64,000 nt of DNA. Origin: Flammeovirga agarivorans (lineage in GTDB: Bacteria; Bacteroidota; Bacteroidia; Cytophagales; Flammeovirgaceae). The notes below the pieces were generated by a model. It did not search any database, was not told where the DNA came from, and worked only from the letters and a program-made list of their open reading frames with translations. Below, in pieces: positions 45,081 through 53,276 of the stretch. The stretch covers positions 62,001 through 126,000 of the forward strand of contig NZ_JABAIL010000013.1 in assembly GCF_012641475.1 (NCBI RefSeq), in the 5' to 3' direction. Position numbers and translations under genes: made by a program. Numbering within the stretch: the stretch's first letter is position 1; each line of letters starts with the position of its first letter.

Positions 45081-46097
45081 TTATTGTCGACTTAAATAAG
45101 CCATCTTGTTATCCTTAAACCTATAAATACCATTTAATGAGCCTATCAGAAGATTTCCATTTTTATCTTGATTGATAGTAAAACACATCACTTTTAAATC
45201 AAAAACCTCTCTTGGTTGGTAGTTATTTAATAATCTGGAATTCTTAGAAAGATAACTTAGTTTTCCACTTGATGTAACTGTCCATATACTTCCTTCATTG
45301 TCTTCATAAATACAATTGATAAAGTCATTCGCTACCTTTTCAATACTATTATTTCTTGATAGAAAGAGTCCATCTTTACCACCAATCCAAATATCTCCCT
45401 CCGATGTTTCAATGATACTCCAAACATTTTCTATAGCCTCTCCATTATGCTGGGTAACTTCGATAAATGATTTCCGGTCAGTGTTATATATAGCAGTTTT
45501 TCCTCTTGACCCGATCCAAATATCTCCATTTTTATCTTCCAATAAAGTGTTCACATCATCATTAGGAAGTCCATCCTTTGTCGTTAAAGTAGTAATGGTT
45601 TGACCCTTAAAAATACTGATTCCATTATTCGTCGCTACCCAAATATCACCATGCTTATCTTCCAATAGATCTATCACTCTATCACCAGACAGTCCATCTT
45701 TTTGTTGGTATTGAGAGGTTCCGCCTTTATATATTTTGAACACACCAAAATGAGTGCTTCCTATCCATAAATTATCTCCCTTATCTATTATCGAATCAAA
45801 AGCATCAAGGCTATCAATATTGGTAGGGATAGTTATTTCTTTAAATGTTTCCCCATCAAAAATAAGAAGGTCTGAAAAAGCAGTAATTAGTAAATTCCCC
45901 TCCTTGTTCTTTCTGATCTTTCTAGTAATTCTTATTGGGGCGAAAGTTGTTTTAATCGTATCAATTTTGTGTCTACTTATGTTAGGTATATGGTTTTGAC
46001 TTTTCTCTTTGTTTGTACTTTCCTGCATTTTCTTTGAGCAAGACGTCAGAGGAAAGTTTAGGACACAAAATACTATTGGTACATATAACAACTTCAC
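45081..46097 (-). CDS. Stand-alone Reg_prop propeller lipoprotein
   Basis: The protein has about 339 residues. The only ATG is internal to the mature protein, so a non-ATG start is needed: GTG at 46097 gives MKLLYVPIVFCVLNFPLTSC, a textbook lipoprotein signal; TTG 46103 is the alternative. The body is a two-component-regulator propeller: repeated NGxIWI/VGS/T-type blades (GDNLWIGSTHFGVF, GDIWVATNNGISIF, GDIWIGSRGKTAIY, GDIWIGGKDGLFLS, NGNLLIGSLNGIY). These blades are the same kind as in the sensor of the HTCS regulator at 26518-30501, but there is no kinase, no transmembrane helix and no helix-turn-helix. It follows an AraC gene by 28 bases. It may bind glycan in the envelope as an accessory sensor. 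Confidence 0.8.
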   Translation of the reverse strand: MKLLYVPIVFCVLNFPLTSCSKKMQESTNKEKSQNHIPNISRHKIDTIKTTFAPIRITRKIRKNKEGNLLITAFSDLLIFDGETFKEITIPTNIDSLDAFDSIIDKGDNLWIGSTHFGVFKIYKGGTSQYQQKDGLSGDRVIDLLEDKHGDIWVATNNGISIFKGQTITTLTTKDGLPNDDVNTLLEDKNGDIWIGSRGKTAIYNTDRKSFIEVTQHNGEAIENVWSIIETSEGDIWIGGKDGLFLSRNNSIEKVANDFINCIYEDNEGSIWTVTSSGKLSYLSKNSRLLNNYQPREVFDLKVMCFTINQDKNGNLLIGSLNGIYRFKDNKMAYLSRQ

Positions 46098-46125
46098 TGG
46101 CAAATAAGAATATAATCGATAACAA

Positions 46126-47052
46126 TTAATTTAATGTAGACTGAGCTATATATGCTTTTGGACTTAAGCCCGTTTTCTTTTTGAACAAACGAGAAAAATA
46201 TTGAGGATATTCAAAACCAAGTTTATAGGCTGTCTCAGAGATACTAATATTTGGAGACAATAATAAGTTTTTCGCTTCCTCAATAATATAAAGGTTTATC
46301 TGATCTACGGCTGTTTTTCCAGTTTCCGTCTTAATCGCATCACTCATGTACCTATGACTTACTCCCATCTGTTTTGCCAACCAATGAACTGTTGGTATCC
46401 CATTTTCTTCGAACTGATTCGTTTCAAAATATACATTGAGAACAGCTTTAAACTGAGAGAATATATGGTTGTTGTTGTCTTTTCTGTTTAAGAACTGACG
46501 TTTGTAGAATCGGTTCGCATATCTTAATAATGTTTCCAACTGAGAAAGTATAATTTCCTTACTAAACTCATCTTGGTTATTTTGATATTCTAATTCAATA
46601 TTCCTAAATAACGTTTTTAATAATGCTTCTTCCTTCGGTGATAAATGTAAGGCCTCATTGACTTTATATTCAAAGAAAGAGTATTCTTTAATCTGATTAT
46701 AGAGTGCAGTTCCTCTAATAAAATCTTTGTGAAAAGAGATATGATAAGCTTCAGCACTAAAAACTAGATTCTTAAAAACGAGTGTCTGTTTAGGTGCCGT
46801 AAATAATAATGTTCCATTGGTACAATCGTATTTAGTTCGACCGTATACCAACTCACCTGAAATGATATTTTTTAGACTGATATTGTAGAAGTCACAAGTT
46901 AAACTCACTTCTACGTCTTCTTTATCTTCACAGCTTTCTTTCTGATTCTGTTCCGTATTAGTATGTGATGCACTAAATAAAGGATTTTCTGGTTCGGGTA
47001 ATCCTCCATATTCATGCAAATCAGCTATTGTATTAAAATTTAAAGTTTTCAT
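46126..47052 (-). CDS. AraC-family transcriptional regulator
   Basis: The protein has 308 residues from ATG 47052; the longer frame starts at TTG 47061. The N-terminal 190 residues look like the cupin-type or all-alpha effector region common in Bacteroidota AraC regulators (NISLKNIISGELVYGR, LVFSAEAYHISFHKDF). The C-terminal 100 residues carry two helix-turn-helix units: VHWLAKQMGVSHRYMSDAIKTETG and ISISETAYKLGFEYPQYFSRLFKKKTGLSPKAY. It is soluble with no signal peptide. It probably controls the adjacent PUL operon or its own small operon with the propeller lipoprotein; target not visible. Confidence 0.88.
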   Translation of the reverse strand: MKTLNFNTIADLHEYGGLPEPENPLFSASHTNTEQNQKESCEDKEDVEVSLTCDFYNISLKNIISGELVYGRTKYDCTNGTLLFTAPKQTLVFKNLVFSAEAYHISFHKDFIRGTALYNQIKEYSFFEYKVNEALHLSPKEEALLKTLFRNIELEYQNNQDEFSKEIILSQLETLLRYANRFYKRQFLNRKDNNNHIFSQFKAVLNVYFETNQFEENGIPTVHWLAKQMGVSHRYMSDAIKTETGKTAVDQINLYIIEEAKNLLLSPNISISETAYKLGFEYPQYFSRLFKKKTGLSPKAYIAQSTLN

Positions 47053-47090
47053 CGGATACAATTTTATAACATTCTATTGGATAGAAGGAT

Positions 47091-47453
47091 CTATATCTGT
47101 GGAATTAATTCTAATGTAGAAGCTTCATGCTTTTTTCTACTATACGTTAACCTCATTAACCAATACATGATATTCATTTTCTTAAAATAAGCCTTATTCA
47201 CCAATTTATTGACTTCTTCTAAATTTTCAGGAACTACACCCTTAATAAGCACCTCTGTATCACCAACCTTCATTGCACCATCAGGATGATCAAGAAACGC
47301 ATCTCTCCAACTTCTTTTTCCAAATTTATACTGTCGAACAAAGAACCTTCCTTCAGCTTCAACGATCGTAATATCTACAAATCTATGTTCTCCACAACGT
47401 ATTTGATGTACCCAACTTGAATTTACCTTATTTGCTATATCTTGAATTGTCAT
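47091..47453 (-). CDS. DUF2255-like split-barrel protein
   Basis: The protein has 120 residues and no signal peptide. The pattern VDITIVEAEGRFFVRQYKFGKRSWRDAF resembles the DUF2255 family, which has a flavin-reductase-like split barrel. The C-terminal third (NKLVNKAYFKKMNIMYWLMRLTYSRKK) is helical and basic. It lies 38 bases upstream of the AraC gene on the same strand and may be co-transcribed. Function is unknown; binding of a flavin or F420-like cofactor would be inference. Confidence 0.65.
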   Translation of the reverse strand: MTIQDIANKVNSSWVHQIRCGEHRFVDITIVEAEGRFFVRQYKFGKRSWRDAFLDHPDGAMKVGDTEVLIKGVVPENLEEVNKLVNKAYFKKMNIMYWLMRLTYSRKKHEASTLELIPQI

Positions 47454-47594
47454 TTCTTTATTTTATTGATTTAATAATCTATTAACGAATACAAAGTACG
47501 TCAATACACAAAGAAATGGACTTAAACATTTTTGCAGAAGAAGTATACATTTTCGTTTCTGAAAGTATAAAGCGATATAATTCTGTTGGTCATG

Positions 47595-48464
47595 CTATTT
47601 GATTTCTGGAAAAATCAATTCTTCTCTTTCTAATGAGAAATTCATATGATCATACACTTTTCCTTGATTTTTATTAAATACAATGTGCTCACCGAATTGA
47701 TCATTGCCCAACCAAGAAATAAAATATACACCATTATTTATCTTCGTTACATTGGTTTGGTATTCTTTCGGGTTCTCGCCATTTATACTAACTTTTGTGA
47801 TATCCCCTGCCACTTGAATAACGACTTCTCCTTTTTCACTCTGATACATTATAGGCTCTTCTGCTAATTCCTTTCTAGCAGTAAAATGTTCTTCTATCAA
47901 TGGTTTTTTCGTTTCAAAAATGGGTGGTAAATCAAACTTCTTAGTATTCAGGTATAATGTAAAAACCATCTCAATCATTGAAATAGGTTCTCCCTCTGGA
48001 TATGTACAAGAAGTAGAAGAACCACATTTCACATTACCATGGATCATCTCAAAGTCTGCCGGACTATTTTCATCAGCATTTCCAGAACGAAGATGGGCAT
48101 ACACCTTTTTTGTATTAAAATTTACCACGACATTATCTCCACCGTTCTCACCAAATACCCATGAAAGAAAATAAATCCCTTCTGAAACTTTAGTAATCTT
48201 TGGTGTCACTTTTGAAACAATCCCATCAAAATAGCCTCCATAACCTTTCCACTTAATGGAATTATTATAGATGGCCAATCGAAAACTACCAAAATCAACA
48301 TACTCGTAATCAATAAATTTACCCTCTAAATCTCGATACCCAGTGCCTGTAGTATTCTCTTGTGCGACATGGTCTATAATTTGGTCTTTACTCCAATTTT
48401 CTTCAGAATTTCCACAGGATATCAATAAGACAGCGATGAAAATGAAAATAGAATAAGCTTTCAT
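47595..48464 (-). CDS. MoaF-like lipoprotein with duplicated calycin-type barrel
   Basis: The protein has 289 residues with a lipobox ISC (acyl-Cys17). Two related halves are visible: KFIDYEYVDFGSFRLAI ... KVSEGIYFLSWVFGENGGDNVVVNF ... KVYAHL (about 48-125) and KGEVVIQVAG ... KINNGVYFISWLGNDQFGEHIVFN ... KVYDHM (about 208-275). G-x-Y-F-x-S-W followed by a strand pair is the MoaF/lipocalin-like pattern. The cytoplasmic MoaF proteins have the same two-barrel plan; this version is exported. A conserved pair of cysteines (VKCGSSTSC) sits between the halves. It probably binds a small molecule. Neighbours do not suggest a pathway. Confidence 0.65.
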   Translation of the reverse strand: MKAYSIFIFIAVLLISCGNSEENWSKDQIIDHVAQENTTGTGYRDLEGKFIDYEYVDFGSFRLAIYNNSIKWKGYGGYFDGIVSKVTPKITKVSEGIYFLSWVFGENGGDNVVVNFNTKKVYAHLRSGNADENSPADFEMIHGNVKCGSSTSCTYPEGEPISMIEMVFTLYLNTKKFDLPPIFETKKPLIEEHFTARKELAEEPIMYQSEKGEVVIQVAGDITKVSINGENPKEYQTNVTKINNGVYFISWLGNDQFGEHIVFNKNQGKVYDHMNFSLEREELIFPEIK

Positions 48465-48650
48465 TACGGGTTTATTTTAGGTGAATTAAATAATTTAATA
48501 ATGTTACTAAGGTTTATCTAAATGAACAAGGTATACAACAATATCTTGTCATTGAAAGGGACACTTAATCCTTCTATTGGTTATCTGATTCTTCCTGTTT
48601 TTTTTAAATATTGAATGTCTCTTCTCAACCTTTATATTCCTATTATAGGA

Positions 48651-49529
48651 TCAATAAGATTGACGTTGAATAGAAGTTTCCTTTATCCAATCCATAAGTT
48701 TTAGAGGATCAACAATACTCCAAGAATGAGGATGTCTTGAACCATTTTGTCTATAACCTTTATCTGTTGTGATAGAAATAGATACTTTAGTAGCAGGATT
48801 ATCATTTAAAACATGATAAAATGATTCCAATATATACTGATTTGTTTCGTCTTCATTATTACATCTGTTTTCTTTCCACCATAAAGGATCTTTTTCAGTT
48901 ATAATATAAATTGGAATATTGGTTACCAAATCATCTAACTTAGAATAGTCCTTACTCTTACTATCATATAAAGAATTAATGGAGTAAACGGTTTTCTCTT
49001 CTATCTTACTTTCAAGAATTGAATTAATATAACGCGACTCTTGTACTGATACTTTTGAACAATTACGTTCAATATTTTTTAAGTTAGTAGAGTATAAGTG
49101 TTGTAAATCAATTGGTGAGTCGACCACAAATACTCCTTTAAGATTAGAAACTTTATTTTCAACGAAATATTCTCCTAGAGATAAGCTAATAGTACCTCCA
49201 CTAGAAAAGCCACCTAAATAGATATTTGCATCTTTGAATTGTTTAGAATGTAACTCAAGGATGGTATGCATCAATTCCTCTTTTTCATTTTTTGTTAAAA
49301 ATAATCGTCGATTAAAGTTAAGATATACTACAGTAAGGTTGCTTGAAGTATGATCTGGTATTGTAAATTCTTGTTTCGTTTTTTCAGCATTCGATCCAAA
49401 CCCTGGAAAAATAAAAAGTAAGTCATCTGTTTTCTTTGCTTCGGAAATGACATAAGAATATTCCTGGCCAAAAAGCACAAAAGGAAATCCAACAAATAAC
49501 AGCAATAAGAACTTGAATTTTCTGAGCAT
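48651..49529 (-). CDS. Secreted alpha/beta hydrolase
   Basis: The protein has 292 residues with a signal peptide (MLRKFKFLLLLFVGFPFVLFGQ). The fold starts DDLLFIFPGFGSNAEK (oxyanion region). The nucleophile elbow is GFSSGG with Ser109. The likely acid is in IITEKDPLW, and the His in RHPHSW near residue 272. It is exported and probably an esterase or lipase acting in the periplasm or outside. The adjacent upstream gene is another exported esterase, 29 bases away, so the two are probably co-transcribed. No lipobox is present. Confidence 0.75.
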   Translation of the reverse strand: MLRKFKFLLLLFVGFPFVLFGQEYSYVISEAKKTDDLLFIFPGFGSNAEKTKQEFTIPDHTSSNLTVVYLNFNRRLFLTKNEKEELMHTILELHSKQFKDANIYLGGFSSGGTISLSLGEYFVENKVSNLKGVFVVDSPIDLQHLYSTNLKNIERNCSKVSVQESRYINSILESKIEEKTVYSINSLYDSKSKDYSKLDDLVTNIPIYIITEKDPLWWKENRCNNEDETNQYILESFYHVLNDNPATKVSISITTDKGYRQNGSRHPHSWSIVDPLKLMDWIKETSIQRQSY

Positions 49530-49558
49530 TGAAATGATGTAGTAAAAATTATAATCTA

Positions 49559-50710
49559 TTAATCGTAGAAGCTTAATACTTTTAGGTTGAAAGTAGATTG
49601 TGTCTCTGGCTTAATAATAATATTACCAAAAGAACCTTCTACTTCCGCTTCTGTATCCCAGTTTCCTTTGGTTAATTTAAACTGTGTTGGACTTTTGAGT
49701 TTTAATGTAATTGTTCTTTCGTAATCAGATAATTTTTTCATCTTAATTTTCTTAGGATTCCAATTCGCTAACTTATCCTGATTACCAGTAATGTAAAGCA
49801 CATCTTTTTTATTTGGTACTGATACATTAATTGTTACTTCATACTCTTCTTGAGATAAGATGCTTTCTTGTAGAGGAAGTGTCTTATCAATATATATAGG
49901 GAGTGCTTTATTTAAACTAACAGGAAATGTAGTCCAATGATTATACTCCTCGAAGTTTCCCTTCTCAAAAATTAGATTGTCGTTGTCTTTACTTTGTAAA
50001 AATGAATATACTTTCTCTCTTGATGGTTTCCATTCTTTCCAATATCCATTGCCTTCGTCTGCATGGCTTATATATACTAATGTTGGTTTGGTGAATTTTG
50101 AGTAATCAAATTGCAATATTTCTTCTGCCACTCGCTCATTATCATAAGCAAAGTTGGGGGATATTGCTATATAATTATCAAATATGGTAGGTGTCTTTAC
50201 CATTGAAGAAAGTATAAATGAAGCACTTAAAGAATGTCCTATTCCTACACTGTTTAAAGTCCTATAGTTGGCTTCAACATATGGGATTACTTCATCTTTT
50301 ACATACTCATAGAAATTGTCGGCATTGCCCGAATACTTCCCATATCTTTTTTGGGCAGCTTCAGAATTAAGAACGGGTAGTAAATCATTATTTCTAGAAT
50401 AATCAGTCTCTTTAATATAAGGAGATGTAATCCCAACTACGATAAAGTTTTTAGAATTTTCAGATATAAAAGACAGTATTGAAGTGGTATAATCAAATAA
50501 TTCTCTATGATGAGCATCGAATACATAGATCACATTAAAATATTCATGCATTCTCCAATCATAATCTAAAGGAGTATATATTAATATTTCCCTTTCCTGA
50601 TCTAAGGCTTTTGATTGAATTTTGATGTTTTCTACTCTAGCTATATTCTGTGCATGTAACGTCAAAGAGCATACGGTAAACAATAGTATTGAAGTAAGTT
50701 TAGAAATCAT
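49559..50710 (-). CDS. Secreted Fes-like esterase with C-terminal CBM20-like domain
   Basis: The protein has 383 residues with a signal peptide (about 1-20). The catalytic domain (25-270) is of the esterase D/enterochelin-esterase type: FDAHHRELFDYTTSIL, a nucleophile Ser160 in GIGHSLSAS, and a His in EYNHWTTFPVSL. Residues 290-380 (YEVTINVSVPNKKDVLYITGN ... LANWNPKKIKM ... TQFKLTKGNWDTEAE) match a CBM20-like starch-binding or CBM48-like beta-sandwich. That combination suggests removal of acyl groups from a polysaccharide or oligosaccharide. The order is esterase then alpha/beta hydrolase on the minus strand. Confidence 0.78.
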   Translation of the reverse strand: MISKLTSILLFTVCSLTLHAQNIARVENIKIQSKALDQEREILIYTPLDYDWRMHEYFNVIYVFDAHHRELFDYTTSILSFISENSKNFIVVGITSPYIKETDYSRNNDLLPVLNSEAAQKRYGKYSGNADNFYEYVKDEVIPYVEANYRTLNSVGIGHSLSASFILSSMVKTPTIFDNYIAISPNFAYDNERVAEEILQFDYSKFTKPTLVYISHADEGNGYWKEWKPSREKVYSFLQSKDNDNLIFEKGNFEEYNHWTTFPVSLNKALPIYIDKTLPLQESILSQEEYEVTINVSVPNKKDVLYITGNQDKLANWNPKKIKMKKLSDYERTITLKLKSPTQFKLTKGNWDTEAEVEGSFGNIIIKPETQSTFNLKVLSFYD

Positions 50711-50774
50711 GGTTCTATTAAAATAGGTTAGTTATACTTTAGTAATTTTTTTGGGAAAGTCTTCAACTATGAAA

Positions 50775-51062
50775 TCAACTATGAAATAAAAATAGTTTTA
50801 CAATTAATAATACTACAGACCAAAATAGGATACTAAGTATTAAATAACTCCAACCTTGTTTGTTAAGGCTATTTCGGTCTTCTTGTTTAAAAATCGAGGA
50901 ATTATGTAGGTAGAAAATTGAAAAAGGCCCTAGAAGAAATATCATCCATTTTTCAGTTAAAGAAACCGAGACATTCCTTCTTACCTTGTCTTGTTCTCTT
51001 CTTCTTGATAGACTTTTATTTTGTCTTTGTTTTTTTAGTTGATTTTGGTATTCATTTTCCAT
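50775..51062 (-). CDS. Small membrane protein of unknown function
   Basis: The protein has 95 residues. The first 33 are basic and glutamine-rich (ENEYQNQLKKQRQNKSLSRR). Two hydrophobic segments follow (KWMIFLLGPFSIFYLH and SYLILSILFWSVVLLIVKLF) with a charged loop between. The ATG at 51062 is clear and the next gene lies on the same strand. I do not recognise a family; it would sit in the inner membrane with a cytoplasmic basic tail. Confidence 0.6.
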   Translation of the reverse strand: MENEYQNQLKKQRQNKSLSRRREQDKVRRNVSVSLTEKWMIFLLGPFSIFYLHNSSIFKQEDRNSLNKQGWSYLILSILFWSVVLLIVKLFLFHS

Positions 51063-51600
51063 TCGAATAACGGTTCATTAGTTTATTAATCAATTATAAT
51101 ATGATACAGCATTTAATTTATAACATAGTTGCTTTTAGCGTATTCTGTATATATTCATGAAGTTAACAAAAAAAAATGAAGCAATTCAAAAGAAAAAAAT
51201 AATAACATAGAGACAATAGAACCAATTCAATAAGAATTGAACTATTTCATGATAAGTTTGATGATTATTAGATCTATGTACTATCAAAATCTAATCACTA
51301 TTATACTAAAACTAGCTAAGTTCAATAAAAAGTAAATATAGTACAATCCGTTAGCCTCTTTTTAAAAATCACATAGATTGACCAAAATGTCTAAATTCAT
51401 CAATATCAGTTGTTCAATTGTCGCTTAGAGCAATTCATATTGTTTTTAATTTTAACATATGTTCACTATATTATACTTGAGTAAAGTATTTATTAAAATT
51501 AATAAGCACATATTACCCAGTCTAAATTGCATCATACAACCATTATTGTTTGTATTTAAGTTCTAGATTATTGGAACAGATTACCATTTAATTTTACCTT
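51063..51600. other. AT-rich intergenic gap before the kinase gene
   Basis: About 540 bases with no open frame of note and no RNA gene that I can see. A small palindrome (CAATTC-N5-GAATTG near 51231-51247) is not convincing as a functional site. The promoter of the kinase gene should be here, but I found no TAnnTTTG box near the start. Confidence 0.5.
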
Positions 51601-52749
51601 ATGACTTCTGTTAACACCGAAGGATTTAAAGCAGAATCCTACTATCAAATGTTGGAAGAGAAAGACAAAATCCTATCGTTAATTTATGATACGGTAGGCG
51701 ATGTTATCTTTGCCCTAAACGTAAACTCCACTGGAGAATACATCTTCAGTTCAGTAAACCAAAGTTTTTTAAACGCTACAGGATTAAATCGGGATCAAGT
51801 AATTGGAAAAAATGTAAAGGAAGTAATTCCTGAACCCTCCTTGTCTTTAGTATTAGGCCACTATGAAACGGCTATTCGTACCAAGTCTAGTGTAAGTTGG
51901 GAGGAGATTACACCTTATCCTACAGGGAGAAAAATAGGTGAAGTGAGAATTGCTCCAATTTTTGATCAGAATGATCGTTGTAAAATGCTTATTGGTAGTG
52001 TGCATGATATTACCGAAAGCAGAAATTACGCAAAGAAACTTGAAGACTCCATGGAAAAAGTAGCTCAAAAGAATTATGAGCTAGAACAAATGGGTTATGT
52101 CACATCACATGATTTAAGAGAACCATTAAATACTATTCAAAGTTTTTCTATGTTATTGAAAGAAGAACTTTCTGAACTTGATAACATAGGCAATTCTGAG
52201 AAATACCTGGAATTTATAAATTCAGCTACGGGAAGAATGCAAGTTCTATTGAAGGGTATGTTGGATTATAATGTAATTGGAAAACAACTTCAATTAAAAA
52301 GGTCTGATCTAAACGCCGTTGTAGATGTCGTATTGGCTGATTTAGCTGGATCAATCATGAAAGTGGAAGCCGAGGTGATTGTCCCTGAACTACCTACATT
52401 AAATGTTTATGAGACTGAACTTAGATTATTATTCCAAAACTTAATCAGTAATTCAATAAAATACAGACAACCTGATGTACCAATAAAAATTGAAATTACC
52501 TCAGAACAACTAGATGAAAAATGGAAAATTGAGGTAATCGATAACGGTATAGGTATTGAAGAAGAATATTTTGAAAGAGTATTCCATGTTTTCCAAAGAC
52601 TACATAAAAAAAATGAATTTGAAGGAGCCGGTATAGGCCTATCTATTTGTAAAAAAGTAATTGATTTACATGATGGGCAAATATGGGTTGAAAAGAACCA
52701 GCCACAAGGAAGTAAGTTTTGTTTTACAATAAGTAATGAATTAGTATGA
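51601..52749 (+). CDS. PAS-domain sensor histidine kinase
   Basis: The protein has 382 residues with no transmembrane helix or signal peptide, so it is cytoplasmic. Residues 20-140 are a PAS domain (VIFALNVNSTGEYIFSSVNQSF, IGSVHDITESR). A HisKA helix carries His170 (TSHDLREPLNTIQSF), and HATPase_c spans about 265-380 (NLISNSIKYR, DNGIGIEEEYFERVF, GAGIGLSICKKVI). Its stop overlaps the start of a receiver-only response regulator by 4 bases, so the two are coupled. This arrangement resembles the phytochrome-like or PAS kinase/REC pairs of Bacteroidota. The input signal is unknown; the PAS could bind a small ligand or a redox cofactor. Confidence 0.9.
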   Translation: MTSVNTEGFKAESYYQMLEEKDKILSLIYDTVGDVIFALNVNSTGEYIFSSVNQSFLNATGLNRDQVIGKNVKEVIPEPSLSLVLGHYETAIRTKSSVSWEEITPYPTGRKIGEVRIAPIFDQNDRCKMLIGSVHDITESRNYAKKLEDSMEKVAQKNYELEQMGYVTSHDLREPLNTIQSFSMLLKEELSELDNIGNSEKYLEFINSATGRMQVLLKGMLDYNVIGKQLQLKRSDLNAVVDVVLADLAGSIMKVEAEVIVPELPTLNVYETELRLLFQNLISNSIKYRQPDVPIKIEITSEQLDEKWKIEVIDNGIGIEEEYFERVFHVFQRLHKKNEFEGAGIGLSICKKVIDLHDGQIWVEKNQPQGSKFCFTISNELV

Positions 52750-53174
52750 GTGAAGTGTTAGATTGTATAATGTGTATTGATGATGATGAGGCTACTAATT
52801 TTTATAATGAATCAATTATTATGAAAATGGATGTCATCAAAAACCATTTGATATATGAAGATGCAGAAAAGGCTCTAGAATATCTATCACACCCTGTTGA
52901 TTCTATTAAGGTACCTGATTTAATATTACTTGATATTAATATGCCTAGAGTTAACGGATGGGATTTCTTGGATCGATATATTATAAATGGTTTTGATAAG
53001 AAGTTTGACCAAACAAAAATAATAGTACTCACCACCTCTTCTAACCCTTCAGATATCCTTCGGGCTGACTCCTATTTTTGTGTGACCGGTCTTGAAAATA
53101 AGATTTTAAATGCCACCAAAATTAAAAATATTCTAACCAATCATTTCGGAATATCTTTCGAAAATGTTCATTAA
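52746..53174 (+). CDS. Receiver-only response regulator
   Basis: The protein has 142 residues with a single REC domain. Acidic residues sit in MCIDDDEATNFY, the phosphoacceptor Asp63 in LLDINMPRVNGW, Thr97 in LTTSSNPSD and Lys120 in GLENKIL; the proline that usually follows that lysine is isoleucine. There is no DNA-binding or enzymatic output, so it should act through a protein contact or a phosphorelay. It overlaps the kinase gene by 4 bases (ATGA). Confidence 0.9.
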   Translation: MSEVLDCIMCIDDDEATNFYNESIIMKMDVIKNHLIYEDAEKALEYLSHPVDSIKVPDLILLDINMPRVNGWDFLDRYIINGFDKKFDQTKIIVLTTSSNPSDILRADSYFCVTGLENKILNATKIKNILTNHFGISFENVH

Positions 53175-53220
53175 ATCAGAACTTTTATTGTTCCATATAT
53201 TAGTTTTTCGTTTTCAATAA

Positions 53221-53270
53221 AATGCTAAACGGAAACATGAGTTGACTTTTCATGTTTCCTGTTTAGCATT
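53221..53270. terminator. Long hairpin terminator between convergent genes
   Basis: 53221-53240 pairs with 53250-53270 over 20 base pairs with one bulged T, around a 9-base loop, followed by ATTTTTTTAT on plus. It ends the kinase/regulator transcript and sits just past the stop of the convergent PQQ-propeller gene. Confidence 0.85.
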
Positions 53271-53276
53271 ATTTTT

